Of a DNA stretch of 64,000 nt, positions 37,050 through 47,300 are shown piece after piece. How positions within the stretch are numbered: position 1 is the stretch's first letter; every line of letters begins with the position of its first letter. Location: NCBI RefSeq assembly GCF_003202405.1, contig NZ_QJHL01000001.1, forward strand, positions 372,001 through 436,000. Reading direction: 5' to 3'. A program made the position numbers and the translations under genes. This stretch comes from Flavobacterium hydrophilum. GTDB lineage: Bacteria > Bacteroidota > Bacteroidia > Flavobacteriales > Flavobacteriaceae. The notes beneath the pieces are model-generated. The model was not told where the DNA came from, did no database searches, and saw nothing but the letters and a program-made list of their open reading frames with translations.

Positions 37050-38435
37050 ATGAAATACAGAATAGAAAAAGACACCATGGGAGAAGTACAAGTCCCAGCC
37101 GATAAATATTGGGGCGCACAGACAGAACGTTCCAGAAATAATTTTAAAATCGGACCATCGGCAACCATGCCAAAAGAAATTATCAAAGGTTTTGCGTATC
37201 TTAAAAAAGCTGCTGCGTATGCTAATTATGATTTAGGTGTCTTGCCAATCGAAAAACGCGATGCGATTGCGGCAGTCTGCGACGAAATCCTGGAAGGAAA
37301 ACTAGACGATCAATTTCCATTAGTTATTTGGCAGACCGGTTCAGGTACACAAAGCAACATGAATGTAAATGAAGTTATTGCCAATCGCGCACAGGTTCTC
37401 AAAGGATTTGAAATTGGCGAAGGCGAGCAATTTATCAAAGCGAATGACGATGTCAACAAATCACAATCGTCAAACGATACTTTTCCAACCGGAATGCACA
37501 TTGCGGCTTACAAAATGGTTGTAGAAACCACAATTCCGGGAATCGAAAAACTGCATGCAACTTTATCTGCAAAAGCAGCCGAATTTAATGACGTCGTAAA
37601 AATTGGCCGTACACATTTGATGGATGCAACACCATTGACATTAGGTCAGGAAATTTCAGGTTACGCTGCTCAGTTGGCATACGGTTTAAAAGCACTTAAA
37701 AACACGCTTTCACATTTATCTGAAATCGCTTTAGGTGGAACAGCAGTCGGAACAGGACTAAATACTCCAAAAGGCTATGATGTAAAAGTTGCAGAATATA
37801 TTTCCAAATTCACCAATCATCCTTTCGTAACTGCCGAAAACAAATTTGAAGCACTTGCAGCACACGATGCAATTGTTGAATCTCACGGAGCATTAAAACA
37901 ATTAGCAGTTTCATTAAATAAAATAGCAAATGATATTAGAATGTTAGCTTCAGGACCACGTTCCGGAATTGGCGAGATTCATATTCCTGAAAATGAACCG
38001 GGTTCTTCAATCATGCCCGGAAAAGTAAATCCAACGCAATGCGAAGCTTTAACCATGGTTTGTGCTCAGGTGATGGGGAATGATGTGGCAATTTCAGTAG
38101 GAGGAATGCAGGGACATTATGAATTGAATGTCTTTAAGCCTGTTATGGCAGCTAACTTTTTACAATCAGCAAGATTATTGGGAGATGCCTGTGTGTCATT
38201 TGATGAACATTGCGCTCAGGGAATCGAACCAAATTACAAACGCATCAAAGAACTGGTTGATAATTCATTGATGCTGGTAACAGCTTTAAACACAAAAATC
38301 GGTTATTACAAAGCAGCCGAAATCGCTCAAACTGCTCACAAAAACGGTACAACTTTAAAGGACGAAGCCGTTCGTTTAGGTTATGTAACTCCGGAAGATT
38401 TTGATGACTGGGTAAAACCGGAAGATATGGTATGA
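37050..38435 (+). CDS. fumC: Class II fumarate hydratase
   Basis: The 461-residue enzyme of the TCA cycle interconverts fumarate and malate. The superfamily signature [12 protein letters not shown] begins at G318. [17 protein letters not shown] (about 95-112), [18 protein letters not shown] (about 184-201) and [11 protein letters not shown] are the other substrate-contacting regions. The length is normal for the iron-independent FumC. It is monocistronic with a strong terminator. Confidence 0.96.
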   Translation: MKYRIEKDTMGEVQVPADKYWGAQTERSRNNFKIGPSATMPKEIIKGFAYLKKAAAYANYDLGVLPIEKRDAIAAVCDEILEGKLDDQFPLVIWQTGSGTQSNMNVNEVIANRAQVLKGFEIGEGEQFIKANDDVNKSQSSNDTFPTGMHIAAYKMVVETTIPGIEKLHATLSAKAAEFNDVVKIGRTHLMDATPLTLGQEISGYAAQLAYGLKALKNTLSHLSEIALGGTAVGTGLNTPKGYDVKVAEYISKFTNHPFVTAENKFEALAAHDAIVESHGALKQLAVSLNKIANDIRMLASGPRSGIGEIHIPENEPGSSIMPGKVNPTQCEALTMVCAQVMGNDVAISVGGMQGHYELNVFKPVMAANFLQSARLLGDACVSFDEHCAQGIEPNYKRIKELVDNSLMLVTALNTKIGYYKAAEIAQTAHKNGTTLKDEAVRLGYVTPEDFDDWVKPEDMV

Positions 38436-38484
38436 TTTAATTGTTAATGGTGAATTATTAATTGTGAATTCTCATTGATGCAAA

Positions 38485-38525
38485 TAAAAAAAGAGCTTTC
38501 TAAATTTTAGAAAGCTCTTTTTTTT
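38485..38525 (+). terminator. Terminator of fumC
   Basis: AAAGAGCTTTCTAAA / TTTAGAAAGCTCTTT, a long perfect stem followed by T. Confidence 0.88.
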
Positions 38526-38582
38526 AGATCATCTTTTAAGCAAACCGTTTATATTAGGCATTTCACAATTTACAATTCACAA

Positions 38583-39785
38583 TTAAACATTATTAACATA
38601 GTCTTGTAAATAACTAAATCGCTCTGTCAGTTTACCATTTTCAGTGATTTTAGCTCTCTCCAGAATTCCGTCTTTATCTTTGTTGAAGAAGGCAGGAATT
38701 ACATGCTCTATAAATTGTTCTCCAAAGCCTTCACTGGCATCTTTGGGTATTTCACAAGGCAAATTATCAACAGCCATAACTACGATTGCTGCAGGATGAA
38801 AAACATCAACTTCTTTATTTTCTGAAGGAAGATAACCATACAAAGGTTCTGCAATAGTAGAAGAACGAAGTGTACTGGCAATAGGCCCGTTTACATCGCA
38901 CGAAACATCTGCAACAACTCTTATTTTACAATCTTTGGCGTTCAACATTTCCTGAGTTAGGATTATAGGTGCGCCGTTAGCATAAAAATGTCCTGCGATA
39001 TAAATGTCACTGACTTTGGTGAATTTTTCAAAATTAGAAGTATAAGCTTCCGGATGTTGTGTGAAATCCACAAAATCAAGAGTCTGTCCGTCAGTTCTTT
39101 TATTGTATTCTAAAGCATCCAATTGCACATAAACAGACTGAGTATAATTCTTGGTCAAATAATTTTCTGCTGTGATTTCTTTTACTTTGATCGCTTTTAA
39201 AATTTCCTGAGCACCGCTTCCAACTTTTCCGGTTCCGGTAATGACAAATTTCAAAGGAGGTAGTGTTATTCTTTTCAGATGCATAATCAAGGCATCTTTT
39301 CCTGAAAGGGTTTCTGCTTTTGGAAGTTTGAATAATTCAAATTTTATTCCGAACGCACGGATTCCGTTATAAACGCCCACCATTCCTGCATATTTTCCAA
39401 ACCCGATTAATCTTCGGTTATGCTCATCTACGATGGTTTCATGATCGTATAGAGTGATGTTTTTCTCTAATACAGCCTGTAAAAGTTTTTTGTTGTAAGG
39501 CTGTTTTTTTATGGTATGTGAAAAAAAGAAATAGGATTTATTTGGAATTAAATTCTCAACCGGAACTTCTTTTACGCCAAATAAAATGTCACAGTCCGAA
39601 ACATCATCAGCAACGGTTATGCCCATACTTTTGTATTGCTGGTCCGAAAAAATTCTAATATCTGAACTTTCTACAAATACTGAAGCTTCTGGATACAGTT
39701 GTTTTAGTTTTGCTAATGCGTCAGGTGCAAATACAACACGTCTATCAGGCGGATTTTTTCTTTCTTTGATAATTCCGAATTTCAT
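38583..39785 (-). CDS. AlaDH/PNT-fold NAD(P)-dependent oxidoreductase (saccharopine dehydrogenase-like)
   Basis: The 400-residue protein starts MKFGIIKERKNPPDRRVVFAP, typical of the N-terminal domain of alanine dehydrogenase and transhydrogenase alpha chains. The Rossmann loop is FVITGTGKVGSGAQEIL (about 178-194). It has YDHETIV and the segment VVADVSCDVNGPIASTLR (about 294-311), which resemble the LYS1-type saccharopine dehydrogenase subgroup. The reaction should be an NAD-linked oxidative deamination, but alanine or another amino acid cannot be separated here. It is monocistronic. Confidence 0.8.
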   Translation of the reverse strand: MKFGIIKERKNPPDRRVVFAPDALAKLKQLYPEASVFVESSDIRIFSDQQYKSMGITVADDVSDCDILFGVKEVPVENLIPNKSYFFFSHTIKKQPYNKKLLQAVLEKNITLYDHETIVDEHNRRLIGFGKYAGMVGVYNGIRAFGIKFELFKLPKAETLSGKDALIMHLKRITLPPLKFVITGTGKVGSGAQEILKAIKVKEITAENYLTKNYTQSVYVQLDALEYNKRTDGQTLDFVDFTQHPEAYTSNFEKFTKVSDIYIAGHFYANGAPIILTQEMLNAKDCKIRVVADVSCDVNGPIASTLRSSTIAEPLYGYLPSENKEVDVFHPAAIVVMAVDNLPCEIPKDASEGFGEQFIEHVIPAFFNKDKDGILERAKITENGKLTERFSYLQDYVNNV

Positions 39786-40024
39786 GTAATGGGATTTTGG
39801 TTTTTAGTATTATAACTTTTAAGTGTTATTTTGTTTTAAATATAACAAATATAGTTAAATTTTTGTTGCTGTTTTATTATTTTTAATGATTATGAATCCT
39901 TAAGGTCTGATGTACAATAAGCTGACGAAAAAAAATGTTAATTAGATGTTAATCTTAAGAATTTTCTTCGGCTAAAATCTTTAATCATAAATATTGAATT
40001 CTATATATTTGTTTTTAAAGAATA

Positions 40025-41227
40025 ATGAAAATGAGTTTCCTTAAAAAAACAAATATACCACAAATACTTTTCTCAATTTTAGTTTTAAGTTCTTGTGGAA
40101 AAGATAAAAATAGCAGTCAGGATGAGGCTGTAAAAGAAAAAGATACATTAGGTAAAATGGTTCCAATGGGACCTGAAAAAAAAATAACTGCATCCTATGC
40201 TAATTCTGTAAAAGGGAGAATAAATCATTTTTACAACAAAAACTGGCCAAACAATAGTATGAACGGAAGTTTTTTGGTAGCAAAAAACGGTCAGATTATT
40301 TTTGAAAGATATAATGGTTTTGCCAATAAAAATAAAGACACCAAAATTACCGCTGATACCCCTGTGCAAATTGCCTCTGTAAGCAAAGTACTCACCGCAA
40401 CTGCTGTTTTAAAACTAATTAATTTAGGTAAACTTGGCCTGGATCAGAAAGTAAATACGATTTTAAAAACCTTTCCATACGAAGAATGTACGGTTCGAAT
40501 GTTATTGTGTCATCGCAGCGGAATGCGAAATTATGCTTATTTTACAGACAGGGATAAATCAGTTTGGGACAGGCACAACCAGCTCACCAACAAAGATATT
40601 TTAGATATTCTGGCTACTAAAAATGTAGGTTTGGAGTCCAGAGTAGGTACCCGTTTTGCTTACTGCAATACCAATTACGCCATGCTGGCACTTATCATTG
40701 AAAAAATAACTAGTCTAACATACAAAGAAGCCATGTCTCAAATGATTTTCAAGCCTCTTGGAATGACGCATACGTATGTTTTTGATGATGATAAAGAGAG
40801 AAAAAATATTGTTCCGTCTTATAAAGGGAATGGTGTAGAAATTGGTTTTGATTATTTGGATAACGTTTATGGCGATAAAAATATCTTTTCGACGGTACGT
40901 GATCTTTTAAAATTTGACAGAGCCAGAAATGCACCCGACTTTTTAAAACCGGCTTTATTAAAAGAGGTTTACACCGGCCAGAGCAATGAACGTAAAGGCA
41001 CCAAAAATTATGGACTGGGAATCAGAATGATCAATTGGGAAACTGGTCAGAATTTTTACTTTCATAACGGTTGGTGGCACGGAAATACATCATCTTATAT
41101 TACCCTTCAAAAAGAGCAGGTTACCATTATTGCCTTATCAAACAAAATGACAAGAAATACATACGCAGTTCGCAAACTGGCTCCGGTTTTTGGAGATTAC
41201 CCTTTTCAGTTTAAAGACGAAGAATAA
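40025..41227 (+). CDS. Serine hydrolase lipoprotein (beta-lactamase / penicillin-binding class C fold)
   Basis: The 400-residue protein has a lipobox (LSSC, Cys24) and a class C beta-lactamase/DD-peptidase domain. Its active-site motifs are S118-V-S-K121 in ASVSK, Y213-C-N215 in FAYCNTNY and HNGWWHGNT near residue 350 in the place of the KTG motif. The family includes D-aminopeptidases, esterases and PBP4*-like proteins. Anchored in the envelope, it may act on peptidoglycan peptides or esters; an antibiotic role is not implied. It is the last gene before tmRNA. Confidence 0.88.
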   Translation: MKMSFLKKTNIPQILFSILVLSSCGKDKNSSQDEAVKEKDTLGKMVPMGPEKKITASYANSVKGRINHFYNKNWPNNSMNGSFLVAKNGQIIFERYNGFANKNKDTKITADTPVQIASVSKVLTATAVLKLINLGKLGLDQKVNTILKTFPYEECTVRMLLCHRSGMRNYAYFTDRDKSVWDRHNQLTNKDILDILATKNVGLESRVGTRFAYCNTNYAMLALIIEKITSLTYKEAMSQMIFKPLGMTHTYVFDDDKERKNIVPSYKGNGVEIGFDYLDNVYGDKNIFSTVRDLLKFDRARNAPDFLKPALLKEVYTGQSNERKGTKNYGLGIRMINWETGQNFYFHNGWWHGNTSSYITLQKEQVTIIALSNKMTRNTYAVRKLAPVFGDYPFQFKDEE

Positions 41228-41375
41228 TAGAATATTCGAAAGTCAAAAGTTGTAAAGTCATAAAGCTTTTACCAGTTAAGTATTGGACTTTAAAATTTTA
41301 TGACTTTTGACTTGCGACACTACCGAATAACAGAATTTTTCTGAAAATTTTAGTAGAAAGTAATTTCAAATAGTA

Positions 41376-41383
41376 TAAATTTG
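41376..41383 (+). promoter_or_regulatory. -7 promoter element of ssrA
   Basis: TAAATTTG fits TAnnTTTG, 13 bases before the 5' end of the mature RNA. Confidence 0.65.
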
Positions 41384-41396
41384 CAAACTCATTTTT

Positions 41397-41793
41397 GGGG
41401 TCGACTGGTTTTGACAGCAAGTCGAATTGAAAAGTAAGCACGTCGAGCATTGAGACCTTGCTCGTAAATATAAGATCTCACACTTTTACACGGCGAAAAT
41501 AACTACGCTTTAGCTGCATAATCCGAATTATAGTACGATTAGCCACGTCCCTACAAGGTAGGGAAGCTGGATTCTCCTTGAAAGCCTTGGTTTGTGGCGT
41601 TCTGTTTAGGGGAACCGTAAAAATAAACCTAGATTTCCATGAGCTTCGGGTGGATTTTGAAAATTAAGAAGATAAGTGTTGAGTGGCTGTTTCTGGCCTT
41701 GCTTAACATCGAAAATCTAATCAGGAAATAAACGTGTAGAAAGCTCTTTAGTTGCTTGTTTGGACCCGGGTTCGATTCCCGGCGACTCCACCA
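41397..41793 (+). ncRNA. ssrA: Transfer-messenger RNA (tmRNA), intact
   Basis: The 397-base gene rescues ribosomes stalled on broken messages. The 5' end GGGGTCG pairs with CGACTCC near the 3' end as the tRNA-like acceptor, followed by A and an encoded CCA. The T arm GGACCCGGGTTCGATTCCCGG... carries TTCGATT. The tag frame at 41492-41521 reads GENNYALAA then TAA. Hairpins such as TCCCTAC-AAG-GTAGGGA (41548-41564) belong to the pseudoknots. It is the insertion point of the island that follows. Confidence 0.97.
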
Positions 41794-41794
41794 G

Positions 41795-41827
41795 AAGGGA
41801 TGATTGCCAAATCATCCCTTTTTTTTA
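41795..41827 (+). terminator. Terminator of ssrA
   Basis: AAGGGATGATT / AATCATCCCTT with a T-run, directly after the mature 3' end. Confidence 0.88.
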
Positions 41828-42279
41828 TAAATCAACTATTCTTTTTTCTTTCATTATCAGTGAAGTGTATGCGAATAAATTCATAAGATTTTCAATAAAT
41901 CTAATTTACGTATACAAGTTGCTGTCAAAGACGATTTTAATGACTCACTCTTTTGTATCCCGTCAGGCGTAATTATAAATATAGCTTATATCTGGCAATT
42001 GGCCGGGATTGTTTTTCAGGATAGTAGATGCGTGAATTTTGCTAATTCTTAGCGCTCAACAATCTGTTTAGTTCAGGGATGGAGTTATTATAAGTAAATT
42101 TAATATTTATAATAGTACATTTTTTGTATCAATAATTCACTTGCAGTTTTAATAGAGATGAAGGAAATATTCCTGTAAAAAAATATCAAAATGATATTTT
42201 TTTACTTTTTTTTTACTCAAAAGATACAATTATTTAAAAAATTAATAATATTGCCAATTCAAAACAAATTATAAATTTC
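41828..42279. other. Intergenic region downstream of ssrA
   Basis: The 452-base stretch contains no convincing gene. A 70-codon frame at 41760-41972 begins inside tmRNA and is not credible. The middle (about 41,950-42,090) has a higher GC content than its flanks, with phrases such as GGCCGGGATTG, and could be a decayed remnant. The last 100 bases are AT-rich and should hold the sigma gene promoter. Confidence 0.5.
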
Positions 42280-42867
42280 ATGTCATCAAATTCCGGTTTG
42301 GATCAAAAGAAACTTCTTCATGAGTTATCTCAGGGAAGCGAACCGGCATTTACTATTTTATATAATCAATATAAAAATGGTGTTTATTCAATCGCTTTAA
42401 AAATAACTAAATCCACTATCCTGGCAGAAGAAGTGGTTCAGGATGTGTTTTTGAAAATTTGGCAAAACCATGAAAATTTAGTTGATATAGCGAATTTCGA
42501 AAATTATCTTTTTATTATTTCCCGCAATCATATTTTTGATATGATTAAAAAAGTAGCAAGGGAAGCCTCCCTGCCAGTTGAACTTAATTATAAAAATACA
42601 ACTTTAGAAGATACAGATACAGTTGTAAAAGACGACCAGTATAATGTTATTTTAAATCAAATTATAGACCAGCTGCCTCCTCAGCAGCAAAAAATCTATA
42701 AAATGGCCAAAATGGAAGGTTTAAGTCATCAAAAAATTGGTGAAGATTTAGGGATTTCTACCGAAACAGTAAAAAAGCATATGGCACAGGCCTTAAAATT
42801 TGTACGCAACAGAATTTCTCCTTACATGAATATGTTCATGACAATTCTTTTATTTTTCAAAGCTTAG
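42280..42867 (+). CDS. FecI-like ECF sigma factor
   Basis: The 195-residue sigma factor has region 2 (SEPAFTILYNQYKNGVYSIALKITKSTILAEEVVQDVFLKIWQNHENL) and region 4 (LPPQQQKIYKMAKMEGLSHQKIGEDLGISTETVKKHMAQALKFV). It is of the type paired with FecR in Bacteroidota polysaccharide or nutrient loci. A FecR gene follows, then a SusC with an STN signalling domain, the full trans-envelope signalling set. A C-terminal hydrophobic end (MFMTILLFFKA) is common in this group. Confidence 0.93.
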   Translation: MSSNSGLDQKKLLHELSQGSEPAFTILYNQYKNGVYSIALKITKSTILAEEVVQDVFLKIWQNHENLVDIANFENYLFIISRNHIFDMIKKVAREASLPVELNYKNTTLEDTDTVVKDDQYNVILNQIIDQLPPQQQKIYKMAKMEGLSHQKIGEDLGISTETVKKHMAQALKFVRNRISPYMNMFMTILLFFKA

Positions 42868-43091
42868 AGCCTGTTAAATTTTAAAGCTTTTCTTTCAAAA
42901 CAGCCCTTCGGATTATTTTTTTTACATTTTTTTAACTTTCGACTACTCCCTCCTCATTTTTAAATCGTCTTTATAATAAAGATCATTATTTAATTGGTAA
43001 TTGCCCAAAAGATTGATCTTTTAAATAAATTTTAAACTGTCCCAAGTTTACCATTTACGACCTATTATTAACTTATTTAATTACAAATCGA

Positions 43092-44135
43092 ATGCAGAAA
43101 AAAATATTTGAAGAATTATTTGAAAATTATTTGCAAAGGAACCACTCAGAGGCTGAAGAACAAAAACTGATGGAACTTATTCGAAATGGTGAATATGATG
43201 ATATCATAAAAGAAAAAATTCATATCATGCTTAAGGAGAAGACTGGATCTGAAGTAATGGGTGATGAGCAAAGTGCTTATATTTTAAGATGTATCTTGTC
43301 TGAACCTAATTCTAACCGGGAAGTTATAAAACTTGAACCGGAAAAAAGAAACAGAAAAAAAGTTGTTCGTATACTATTTGCAGCAGCCAGTATTATTGCT
43401 TTAATCGCTCTTGGCAACAGTTTGTTTTTTAAACCAAAAACTTCTTTAATGACTCCAGTTATTGAAAAGCCTGTAATTGCAGAAAATACTTCTATAGATT
43501 TTAGCGGAAAACAGTTGATTCGTTTGCCTGATGGAAGTACAGTGCTTTTAAACGATAACAGTACCCTGAAATATGACCAGGATTCTTTTGATGCGAAAAC
43601 CCGTGAAGTGACACTTACGGGAGAGGCCTTTTTTGATATTAAACGAAACGAAGAAAAACCTTTTATTGTACATACAGGAAAGGTACAAACCAGGGTGTTA
43701 GGTACGGCATTTAATATTAATACACATAACTCTTCGGGTAATATTGAAGTTACCGTTGCAAGAGGTAAGGTTCAGGTTGGAGATGATGAGAAAATTTACG
43801 GCATTATCACTCCGAACCAGCAAATTAAAGTCAATAAAAACACACTCAGTTTTGCCCAAAGTAATATTAGTGCCGCTGTCGTGACAGAATGGAAAAGTAA
43901 TTACCTGATTCTTGACGACATTAATATGGAAGAGGCTATTGCCTTAATTTCCCAGAAATACAAAGTACAGATTTCATTGGCAAACGAAAAGATTAAAAAT
44001 TGCAGAATTACAGCCAGCTTCTTAAATGATGAAGATCTGGATCATGTGCTAAAAGTAATCAGCAGTGTTATTGAAACCGAATATCGTTACAACAAAGCCG
44101 GGACGATTATTTTGGAAGGAAAAGGCTGTGAATAA
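43092..44135 (+). CDS. FecR-family anti-sigma factor
   Basis: The 347-residue protein has a cytoplasmic N-terminal part, one membrane helix (about 89-112: VVRILFAAASIIALIALGNSLFF) and a periplasmic FecR domain (about 135-235) with LPDGSTVLLNDNSTLKYD and EVTLTGEAFFDIKRNEEKPFIVHT. A C-terminal DUF4974 domain follows (about 265-345). The DUF4974 resembles the STN fold and can contact the receptor signalling domain. It should control the sigma factor encoded before it in response to the SusC receptor. Confidence 0.94.
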   Translation: MQKKIFEELFENYLQRNHSEAEEQKLMELIRNGEYDDIIKEKIHIMLKEKTGSEVMGDEQSAYILRCILSEPNSNREVIKLEPEKRNRKKVVRILFAAASIIALIALGNSLFFKPKTSLMTPVIEKPVIAENTSIDFSGKQLIRLPDGSTVLLNDNSTLKYDQDSFDAKTREVTLTGEAFFDIKRNEEKPFIVHTGKVQTRVLGTAFNINTHNSSGNIEVTVARGKVQVGDDEKIYGIITPNQQIKVNKNTLSFAQSNISAAVVTEWKSNYLILDDINMEEAIALISQKYKVQISLANEKIKNCRITASFLNDEDLDHVLKVISSVIETEYRYNKAGTIILEGKGCE

Positions 44136-44229
44136 ATAAAAAAACAAAAAGGGCTGACTAAACCTCCTACTTTAGAAAGCTTTAAAATAATAGTAACCTT
44201 AAAAACAAGCTATAAGAGTAAATAAAAAA

Positions 44230-44255
44230 GCCATCCAGCTCCTACACCAGATGGC
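44230..44255 (+). terminator. Hairpin between fecR-like gene and susC-like gene
   Basis: GCCATC / GATGGC with a 14-base loop, then an ATTTTT run. It could be a weak terminator, an attenuator or an RNA processing/stabilising site ahead of the receptor genes. Confidence 0.4.
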
Positions 44256-44304
44256 CCAAATTTTTAATAATTAAAACCAGTAACCATTAAAAACAAGCAA
44301 ATTT

Positions 44305-47300
44305 ATGAAATTACGCTGTAAAACAACCATGTTTGACACGGAAAAGAAATCTACATTTTTCCATTTGTCAAAAAAAACACTTATGATCATGCGAATCAGT
44401 TTATTCCACATTTTCTTACTGACCTGTGGCACTCATATGGTCTTCGCTACCGAAATGAGCAGCCAGAATTTAGAAACAATATCAGTTGACATTGAGCTTC
44501 ATAACCAGGATATTAAAACTTTATTTAAAACAATAGAAAATAAAACGGGATTACTGTTTGCTTACCAGCCACAGATCATAAAAGATTTTCCAAAAGTTAC
44601 TACACCAAGAGGACGTAGAAGTGTAAGTGATATTTTGGACTTAGTATTTCAGGGCAGCAATCTGGTTTACAAACAGGTAGACAAAAATGTTGTCATTTAT
44701 AAAAAAGAAAAAACAGAATCCAGCACATCCGGAAAAAATGATATGCCGGAAAGAGACCGTACACTTACGGGAAAAGTTTTGGATGAAAAAGGATTTCCTC
44801 TACCAGGTGTTTCTGTTCTTCTTGTAGGGAGTAACAAACACGGCGTATCAGATTTTGATGGACAGTTTTATATTGACCTGCCAGCCGGAAAACATACGCT
44901 TAAAGTAGCTTATCTGGGGTATAAGACACAAGAAGTTATCGTTGAAAATCAAAGTTCAATAACTATCAAATTACAGCCCGATTTGGCCAAACTGGACGAA
45001 GTTGTAATTATTGGTTATGGTACAACAACCAAAAGAACAACGACCGGATCTGTAGTTAAAATTACAGCTGAAGATATTGAGAAACAGCCTATAACTAATA
45101 TTTTACAAAGTTTACAGGGAAGAACACCAGGTGTTTTTGTAACACAGACATCAGGTTATGCAGGATCAGACATGAACATTAGTATTCGTGGCCGAAATTT
45201 TATTGCCGGAGATAACCTGCCCTTTTATATCATAGATGGAATTCCTTATATAGGCGATGATTTAAAGGAGCAGGCGCAAAAAGATCAGGGAGCACAAAAT
45301 ATGGACGTTGTTAGAGGAGCGCAAAAAAGAACAAGTCCATTAAACATTCTTAATCCAAATGATATAGAAAGTATTGAAATTCTAAAAGATGCAGATGCTA
45401 CGGCAATTTACGGATCAAGAGGAGCCAATGGTGTTGTACTTATTACAACCAAAAAAGGAAAGGCAGGAAAAACAGAATTTACTATAACGACAAACTCAGG
45501 AGTTTCTGAAGTGGCACATATGATAAAAACATTAGATACCCCTACTTACCTGAATATGCTGCAAACTGCATTAAACAATGGTGGTGATGTAGCTGATGTG
45601 GATAGTAACGGTATTGCTATTACAGACTGGGATCCAAATGCTTATACAAACTGGCAGGAAAAACTGATAGGTGGTACAGCAAATTTCAATAATTATTCGG
45701 GTTCATTAAAAGGTGGAAATGATACAACAAATTTTCTTTTAAGTGCCGCTTACCATAAAGAAACTACTGTTGTCCCGGGAGATTTCAGCTACGATAAATT
45801 CTCTACTAACTTTAATGTGAATCACAGCACACTCGATAAAAAATTAAAAATAGGAGCATCTGTTCTTTTCTCTACAGACCATAACCAGCTACCGTTTTTT
45901 GATATTACCAATTATGCAATAGGTACTGCACCAAACCGTCCGTTGTATAATGCAGATGGCAGTTATTACTGGTCTCCGGATTATTTTAGTGATATTAACC
46001 CGCTTGCAGCTTTAGGTAAAAGAGTTGATGATAAAGGAATTAACTTAATTACAAGTGTAAGCCTTCAATATGAAATTGCAAAAGGACTTTCTATTAAAAC
46101 AGATTTGGGTTACGGAAGAGCTCAAATGCTTACCAAGCAGTATATGCCTGGATCTGCCAGTAACCACGTGTATGATGAAGCAAATGGATATGATACATCA
46201 AGATCTTATACTACTTCAACAAATAATACCAACAATTTTACTATAGACCCTCAGCTTAATTATACAACCCAATTATGGAAGGGTAATCTTACCGCACTTG
46301 TTGGTGGATCCTGGCAGGACAGAAAAGCTGAAATGCCTACCTATTTAAACGCTTCCCAATATTCTGCAGATAATTTAATTGGTAATGTAGGTGCTGCAGA
46401 AACAATCTCTGCGTCTAATGCAAGCTCAGAATACAAATACATTTCTCTTTTTAGCAGAGTAAATTATAATATTGAAAACAAATACATTCTGAATTTGAAT
46501 TTTAGAAGAGATGGTTCTTCTAAATTTGGAGCCAATAACCGTTTTGGTAATTTTGGTTCTGTTGGGGGTGCCTGGATTTTTACCGAAGAAAAGTTTTTAA
46601 AAGACAATTTATGGCTAAGTTTTGGTAAAATCCGCTCCAGTTACGGAGAAATCGGAAGCGACGAAATTGGAAATTACAGATACGTTGATACGTACGACAC
46701 ACGTACTTATGGTAACGGAAATCCTTCTATGGCTGCAACAAAAATTGCCAATCCAAATATCAAATGGGGACTTACCAAAAAATTTGAAGTGGCTTTGGAT
46801 TTAAGTTTCCTTAAGGACCGTATTTCTTTTACCACAGCTTATTACAAAAATACATCCAGTAACCAATTAGTTGATTATACACTTAGTCCACAGGCCGGAT
46901 TTACCTCTTATACCGCTAATTTACCAGCTGAAGTTGAAAATCAGGGATGGGAGTTTACCCTTGGTACAACGAACATCCGTACCAAAGACCTAACCTGGTC
47001 AACTTCTTTTAATATTTCGACCAACTCAAATAAATTAGCAAAATTTGATGGTATCGAATTCACCAGCTATTACTCTCAATATGTTGTAGGCAGACCTTTA
47101 AGCAGCCGATATTTATACACTTACACAGGTAATACTAATGGAGAACCTCAATTTAAAGATGTAAACGGAGACGGAAGAATTTCACGCGGATTAGCAGATA
47201 CAAAAGTTGGCGACAGAGAATATTACGGACCAACATATCCTCAATATTACGGAGGAATCTCAAATACAATTAGCTATAAGGCATTTACTCTTGACTTTTT

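Noticed and set aside
41238..41315. Imperfect inverted repeat AAGTCAAAAGT / ACTTTTGACTT as terminator of the serine hydrolase gene
   Set aside because: The arms are far apart with mismatches and there is no T-run after the stem; too weak to list as a terminator.
41760..41972. Plus-strand 70-codon frame starting in the tmRNA 3' end
   Set aside because: Starts inside a structural RNA and passes its terminator; I considered a decayed integrase end but saw no integrase motif.
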